DNA of 64,000 nucleotides, taken from NCBI GenBank assembly GCA_025677835.1, contig JAIXMR010000115.1, forward strand, positions 1 to 64,000, given 5' to 3'. The DNA comes from Sporodiniella umbellata (lineage: Eukaryota > Mucoromycota > Mucoromycetes > Mucorales > Rhizopodaceae). Shown here piece by piece: positions 59,087 through 64,000 of the stretch. Position 1 is the first letter of the stretch. Each line of letters opens with the position of its first letter. A program made the position numbers and the translations under genes. Below the pieces are notes generated by a model that ran no database searches, was not told where the DNA came from, and saw nothing but the letters and a program-made list of their open reading frames with translations.

Positions 59087-60176
59087 ATGTCGCTGAGCAG
59101 TGTGAGAGAAAAAGGGTATGTGGGTGTAGCTCAAGGTCGAGCCAAAGTACCTGTGAATCTTTACTATGAACTCCATGGCAAGGGAGATGAACATGTGGTG
59201 TTGATTATGGGTAGAAAAAGAGGAAAGCGAGAGAAATGCTGAGATAGTTTTGGTAGGGTTAAATGCCTCCTGTTTGGCTTGGGAGCATCAAACCCGTTAT
59301 CTTTCAGAAACCGAAAGGTATACCGTCTTGATCTTTGAGAATCGAGGGATGGGATTATCAGGTAAGTAGAGTACGTTAGACTTGTGCTGACCTGATGCTT
59401 AGATGCACCCTGGGGGATGTATAGGTAAGAAGACAAAAAAAAAAAAAAAGAGTCTAAGGTGGTGAAGAATAGTACGTCCGAGATGGCTTTGGATGTGATG
59501 GATCTACTGGATCATTTTGGATGGAAAAAGAATGTTCATGTGTGTGGTGTTTCTATGGGTGGTATGATTGCCCTTGAGATGGTATCCCAATGGCCTTCAC
59601 GGTTTTCCTCTTTGGTATTGACCAGCACCCGTGCAGGCAGACAGCTTCCACCTGTAAAAAAAAAAAAAAAAAAAAAAAGTCCTCTCTAATCCAAAGTGAT
59701 AGTTGAAAGGCATCACAAATCTAGTGAAGCTCTTGTGTATTCGCGATCCCACCCACCGGGTTCAGATGGGCCTCAACCTGGTCTATCCCGCCCATTGGTT
59801 AGCTGCCAAACCCACCTCGGTTGAATATCAACAGTACGACACCAACGCCGACCTTTCACTTGCCTTGTTTTTGGCCCGGATGGATCGAAGTCGTGCCCAG
59901 AGCTTGATGGGCAGTCTTTCACAGATGGCTGCCGGTTTACGCCATCATGTATCGGATGCAAGACTCAGGGCGATCCGGGAAACGCGTGTGCCTGTCTTGG
60001 TCATGACCGGTACAGTGGATCATCTGGTGGACCCTGCCAATTCTTATCATCTTGCAGACATCCTTCAAGCTAAACTCGTCGTCTTTGAAGGCAGCGGTCA
60101 TGGCTTACCTTCTGAACAAACCGATCGTTATAATACCTTGATCGATCAACATTTCACAAACAGTCGTCTGGCTTAA
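59087..60176 (+). CDS. Alpha/beta hydrolase
   Basis: Model: join(59087..59210, 59257..59361, 59403..59424, 59473..59653, 59703..60176), 301 aa. It reads as a classical alpha/beta hydrolase: VVLIMGLNASCLAWEHQ (oxyanion region), VLIFENRGMGLSDAPWG, the nucleophile elbow VCGVSMGGMIALEM (Ser), the acid in VLVMTGTVDHLVDP and the His in FEGSGHGLPSEQ. This completes a Ser-Asp-His triad. The third exon is a 22-nt micro-exon coding DAPWGMY; both of its junctions restore the expected GLSDAPWG-(Y/R)-(T/S)TSEMA sequence. The start ATG at 59087 has an A-rich upstream context. Substrate unknown; fungal relatives are annotated as esterases, epoxide hydrolase-like or lipase-like proteins. No signal peptide. 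Intron 4 has a poly(A) stretch. It is convergent with the Zn2Cys6 gene. Confidence 0.9.
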
Positions 60177-60266
60177 TAATAAAGCATTGGTTTATTTAAG
60201 AAAAAAGAAAAAAAGAAAAAAAAAAAAAAAAAAGGAGGGGGAAATAAATATTATTGAAAAAAAATC

Positions 60267-60326
60267 TACACACACACACACACACACATACACACATACA
60301 CACATACATACACACACACACATATA
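60267..60326. repeat. (CA)n microsatellite
   Basis: CA/CATA dinucleotide run of about 60 bp between the convergent hydrolase and Zn2Cys6 genes; flanked by A-rich DNA. Confidence 0.9.
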
Positions 60327-60386
60327 TAAAAGAGACTGTCTTTTTTTTTAAAAAAAAAAAAAAGTATAAAGATAAAGAGGGCAGTT

Positions 60387-62780
60387 TTAGAGTAAAGCAT
60401 GGCCTTCGGTTCTTTCCTCGTTTAGTATGGAATGATGGGTTTGAAAGTCAAGTTCGGACCAAGGCAGTGAGAATTGACCTTCAGTGAATTCGTTTGAATC
60501 CAAAAATGGCGAGGAGGGAAATGGCGTGGCGGGCATGAGGGAGGAGTAGTCCAAAAGGGAAGGTGGTTGTGGTGGTTGTGGTGGTTGTGGTGGTGGTGGT
60601 GGTGGTGGTGGTTGAAAAGAGCTGATGGAATGGTTGGAGAGAGCTTGTAGGGAAGAACTCTTTCGAATCTTGTTTTGTTGCTGTCTTGGTAAAGCCTGGA
60701 GGTCGTAAGGTTTAGTATAGCTTGTTTTGGTAGGCGAACCGTGGCGATAGGGACCGGCAGTGGAAAGACTGCTGCTGACAGTATGAATGGATTTCCGATG
60801 GGGATGATGCGCTGCATGGATTTGGTTCATGGACCGAAGATCCATACAGGATTGCGATGTGTTGCGTAAGGTTCGTTTGGCTTCAAAGGGACTTTGTTGA
60901 AAGGAAAAAGAGAGATCGGTACTGGAGAGTTGAAGAAAAGGGGTGGGAATCGAGGTATTGGGGCGGTCGGCAATGGTATTTCTTCTGGCCTTGGGTTGAA
61001 TGACAGGCGAGCTATGGGCGCTGGTACCCATCTCGCGTGCCAAAGAACGCATCTCGTGGTAGGGCGACATGGCAGCCAAGTGTTGAGTGAGCTGCATGGC
61101 TCTTCTGTACTCTTCAGGCCAGGTCATGTCCACCGGCTGGAGTACACTGAAGGCAAACGCGCTACAGTAATTCAACCAGGGCAGACCTCTGGGCACCAAC
61201 CGAAAGACGGGGTCTAAGAGGAGCGACTCGACCCAGCGTACCATGGCCGATGCTGAAGCCAGGGCGATATCCTGATGAGGGTAGTGGATGACCTCGGTCG
61301 AGCCCTGAGGCAAGGGATGCTTGCAGTAATGAAAATGTAAAAGAAGCCCGTTCAGGTGATGGTGGATATAGACCAGTTTGGCTGACAGGGACAGACCGCT
61401 GGTAGGGAGTGCATCGGCTGGGAATTGGAGTTGCTTTGGCTGGTGTAGTACAAGATGATGAGGTAACCTGAGCATATCCTCGTCCATCATGTACTGGAGT
61501 TGCATCACAGCCAACGTTTCTTCCACAATCTGATTCTCGTCTCGCCTGTCCATCTGAAGCTCTTGCCGTTTTGTAACCCGGCGTAGATGAGTGTAGATAT
61601 GAGCGAGGGTGATACTGAAATGAAACAAAAGTCTTTCGGTCTCTTGTTGGCCCAGGGAGGAGGGAAGAGCGTCCTTATGCACCAAGAGTTCTAACTCGAG
61701 ATTCTGTTCTACACTAGAGAGAGGGTTATTTCCATTTTGAGCAATCTGTTTTTTTTTTTTTTTTTTTTTTTTTTTATATACCATAACAAGACATGGTATC
61801 TGAGAACCATATAAAAAGCTCGCTTCTTAGTTTCTGATTCAGGTGAGGTAGCGTCCGGGTGATAGATGAGACGATCCAGTTCCAATATCTTGCAGAGCTC
61901 AACCGCCCGCTGAAGTAGAGACTTGCTGCGCTCAAAGTAACCCTCCTGGTTGTTTTCAGTGTATTTGACCAAAATAAGCAAGGTCTGAATCATCTCCACA
62001 CACGGCCGGCCGACCCATTCGTCCAGCATCTGGATTGTCTTGTGATAATAGTGGCTCTTTTCTTCCTCCGTCGAAGGCTGATAGGCCAGCGAGAGGGCAC
62101 AGATAGCATAGATCAAGACGGCGGGTGTTTCGTGCGCTGAATAGAGTGGATTAAAAGCGTCGGGTAAAAAGAGGGAGAACGAAGGCTGGATGTGCATCAT
62201 GAAAAAGTGCACCAGCTCGTCTTGCCGGGTATTTGTGTTGGGGTTGATCTGGGCGTTTTTGGGTGAAGAACAACGACTGCTCTGAGAATCCCCTGTGGTG
62301 GATGAATTCATAATATCTTGGATATAGTAAGGACTACCCATCTCGTTCATCACAAATCGATTCTCGCCCCCTTCCTCTGCTTTCACTGTCGCTTTGGATT
62401 AGTCTTGCCAAAAACCGACCCTTTCTCTTACCTGGAGGATCGTCTAAAAGCTGTTGTTTTCGCATCGCTTCTTCAATCATCTGCATCCCGCCCAGAGAGT
62501 GGATGGCCTTTTCCATCACCTGGATTCGGTTCTCTAGGGATTCAATGTACTGTTTATTCGCTCCTCTCTTTGGCGTGCTACTTTCAAATATACAGGTAAC
62601 AGAGGACCTCTTACAAGTGCTGCAGGGTGTTTCACCATCGCATTTTACCTACACAGCACATTAAAATCTCTCTCTCTCTCTCTCTTTTTTTTTTCTTACC
62701 TTTCTTCGGCGGCAATCTTTGCATGCTCTTACTATTTTTTTTCTTTTGCCTTCCGTGCTTGCTTTGTCTTTGGGTGGCAT
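60387..62780 (-). CDS. Zn2Cys6 fungal transcription factor
   Basis: Model: complement(join(60387..61713, 61782..62385, 62432..62648, 62700..62780)), 742 aa. The binuclear zinc cluster spans exons 1-2: ACKDCRRRK joined to VKCDGETPCSTCKRSSVTC, which gives the C-x2-C-x6-C-x5-C-x2-C-x6-C spacing, followed by a short coiled coil (NKQYIESLENRIQVMEKAI). Residues ~180-480 form the middle homology region (LPDAFNPLYSAHETPAVLIY, ALSLAYQPSTEEEKSHYYH, TLLILVKYTENNQEGYF, SLLQRAVELCKILELDR). The C-terminus is Ser/Pro/Gln-rich with a poly-Pro run (about 60590-60600 region in DNA), likely an activation domain. Such factors are nuclear and control metabolic genes; the target is unknown. Exon 4 was placed at 61713 (CTCTCTAG acceptor); a nearer AG at the end of the A30 run in this intron would give a stop. 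The first intron holds a (TC/GA)n run. Confidence 0.9.
62666..62685. repeat. (CT)n microsatellite in first intron of the Zn2Cys6 gene
   Basis: TC dinucleotide run followed by a T run; on the gene's strand it is an A run plus (GA)n just after the donor site. Confidence 0.9.
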
Positions 62781-63806
62781 AAAAACTCGGATGTTTAATT
62801 GATTTTTTATTTCTGTTTTTTTTTTTTTTTTTTTTTTTTTTTCTCTTTCCACACACTCAATAAATAAAAATTTACACACACAAAAAAAAAAAAAAAAAAA
62901 AAAAAAAAGGGAGGAAGAGGGAAAAGAAAAAAAGGTGAAAAGAAAATAAAAAAATAAAAATAAAAAGGCAACACTTGAGGTAACCACGCCCTTGAATGAT
63001 GATGATGAGCGGCTGAGTATCAAGTTTTTTTTTTTTTTTTTTTTTTTTTTTTCTTTTTTTTAAAAAATTTCACTCATTAACTTGCTTTTATAGATGAATA
63101 AAAAAAAAAATCCTGATCTTTCCCTGTCTTTTCAAGAAAAAAGGGCTCAAAAGCATTGAATGCGGATTCACCCAGTGTTTAAAATAAAGCGCAATGGGGT
63201 TTTCTAAAAAAGCGACAACGATAAAAAGAAAAATTTTAATAAAGTCAATCTTATTCTGTCTGTTTCTTTCAACTCACCTGCTCATCACATGCTATCGATA
63301 CGATTCTCCGCTCTCTCTCACTCACACATAGTGCACGTTCCTGGTGAGGTTAAGCCCAAGCCATTATTATTATTATTATTATTTTTTTTTTTTTTTTTTT
63401 TTTTTGAATATAGCCAGCTATTTATAGTGTGCTCTTTGCTAACGCAACGCAGGACGATCCCCTTTGAACGGCTATGCCATTGTAGGAACAAATTCTAAAA
63501 TAACCTATTTCTACCTTTGCATTGTCTAAAACAATAAAAAAGGGTGTGCATCACCACAGCTCTCTCTCTCTCTTTCAGCTTTTTTAAGAATCCCACTTGA
63601 CGCATTTAGATCTAGCCTGGGCCTATCAAAGATCGGATTCAGTATTCTTAAACACTCTTCAATTTTGTTTTAAAACTTGGCTTACATGACATAGGAGAGA
63701 AAAACCATGGCGGAGTTCCACACGCCTTATGCCTTGACACACGCCAAAAAAAAAAAAAAAAAAAATTTTTTTTTGGTTGTTTTTTTCTATTTTATCCATA
63801 GCCACC
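62781..63806. other. Divergent spacer between Zn2Cys6 gene and PBDC1
   Basis: About 1 kb carrying both promoters. Contains T26 (62817-62842), A29 (62882-62908), T30 (63025-63054), an ATT microsatellite with a T tail (63363-63404) and an A21/T9 junction near 63744-63774. A short CT-rich block lies at 63561-63580. No gene is recognised. Confidence 0.5.
63363..63383. repeat. (ATT)n microsatellite
   Basis: Seven ATT units followed by a T run. Confidence 0.9.
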
Positions 63807-64000
63807 ATGTCTGTAAGACTTCCTTCTGCTGACGATCTTGAACAACTGGAAGATATTGGTATTTAAAAAAAAAAAAAAAAAAAGGAAGGAGATCCTGTTG
63901 GACTCATGGATTTTAGAAAAACAATGGGCTGTCAAAGCCATGCACCATGCCGAAACCTATTTCAACTTGATTTCAGCTATGGATGGCAGTCAACTTCGTT
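63807..64000 (+). CDS. PBDC1: PBDC1 family protein (YPL225W-like), 5' part only
   Basis: Partial gene cut by the window end: join(63807..63858, 63917..>64000). The ATG at 63807 has a strong GCCACC context. Exon 1 gives MSVRLPSADDLEQLEDI; the intron (GTATTT..TTTTAG, 58 nt with an A19 run) joins to EKQWAVKAMHHAETYFNLIS and MDGSQLR. The WA.KA..HAETYFNLIS...GS.LR block is the recognisable core start of the PBDC1/YPL225W family, small cytosolic proteins. From literature I recall that the yeast protein is an Hsp70-like-assisted chaperone for eEF1A folding, but I would treat that as background rather than as shown here. About the first third of the expected ~150 residues is present. Confidence 0.88.

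Overview
The window looks like nuclear DNA of an early-diverging filamentous fungus, most likely Mucoromycota (Mucorales-like). This is inferred from gene content and style. Genes are split by very short GT..AG introns (mostly 43-90 nt). There is a Zn2Cys6 regulator, a CSL (CBF11/12-like) factor, an Nha1-type antiporter, a fungal Agx1, a Rho1 GTPase and a PBDC1 gene. A CH-domain/GAR-domain giant protein of a kind usually discussed in animals is also present. Intergenic DNA and introns are AT-rich and full of 15-30 nt poly(A)/poly(T) runs. All gene models below were spliced by hand from reading frames, splice consensus and family knowledge. No alignment or search was run.

Left part (1-31 kb) is gene-poor and AT-rich. 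It holds a 2,560-codon spectraplakin-like cytolinker (4600-12391, +), a Kelch-BTB protein (12969-15021, +), a small conserved-looking protein (17069-17332, -) and a CSL transcription factor (18879-21236, -). A ~6 kb gene-free stretch follows, then a small secreted protein (27428-27682, +), a peroxiredoxin-like protein without the peroxidatic Cys (27766-28504, -) and the SUMO E1 subunit UBA2 (28645-31130, -).

Right part (31-64 kb) is compact, with genes in convergent or divergent pairs: LETM1/Mdm38 (+), Na+/H+ antiporter (-), a WWE-like protein (-), alanine-glyoxylate aminotransferase (+), a MYND protein (-), a 1,016-aa ankyrin/coiled-coil protein (-), a small ankyrin protein (-), Rho1 (+), a PP2C phosphatase (-), two tandem ACSS3/PrpE-type acyl-CoA synthetases (-), an M20 amidohydrolase (-), a cyclin (+), an alpha/beta hydrolase (+), a Zn2Cys6 transcription factor (-) and the first two exons of PBDC1 (+, cut by the window end).

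The genes do not form a single pathway. Loose themes are cytoskeleton and polarity (spectraplakin-like protein, Rho1, Kelch-BTB), small-acid metabolism (two acyl-CoA synthetases, Agx1, M20 hydrolase) and ion homeostasis (Nha1, LETM1). The most striking observations are the spectraplakin-like protein with a recurrent proline motif, and a 1.9 kb block shared almost perfectly, introns included, by two otherwise diverged synthetase genes (recent gene conversion or assembly artefact). Others are a Cys-less peroxiredoxin fold beside UBA2, a frame conflict at one UBA2 splice junction, and several odd introns (GC-AG, poly(A) acceptor, (TA)n at splice sites, frame-neutral intron).
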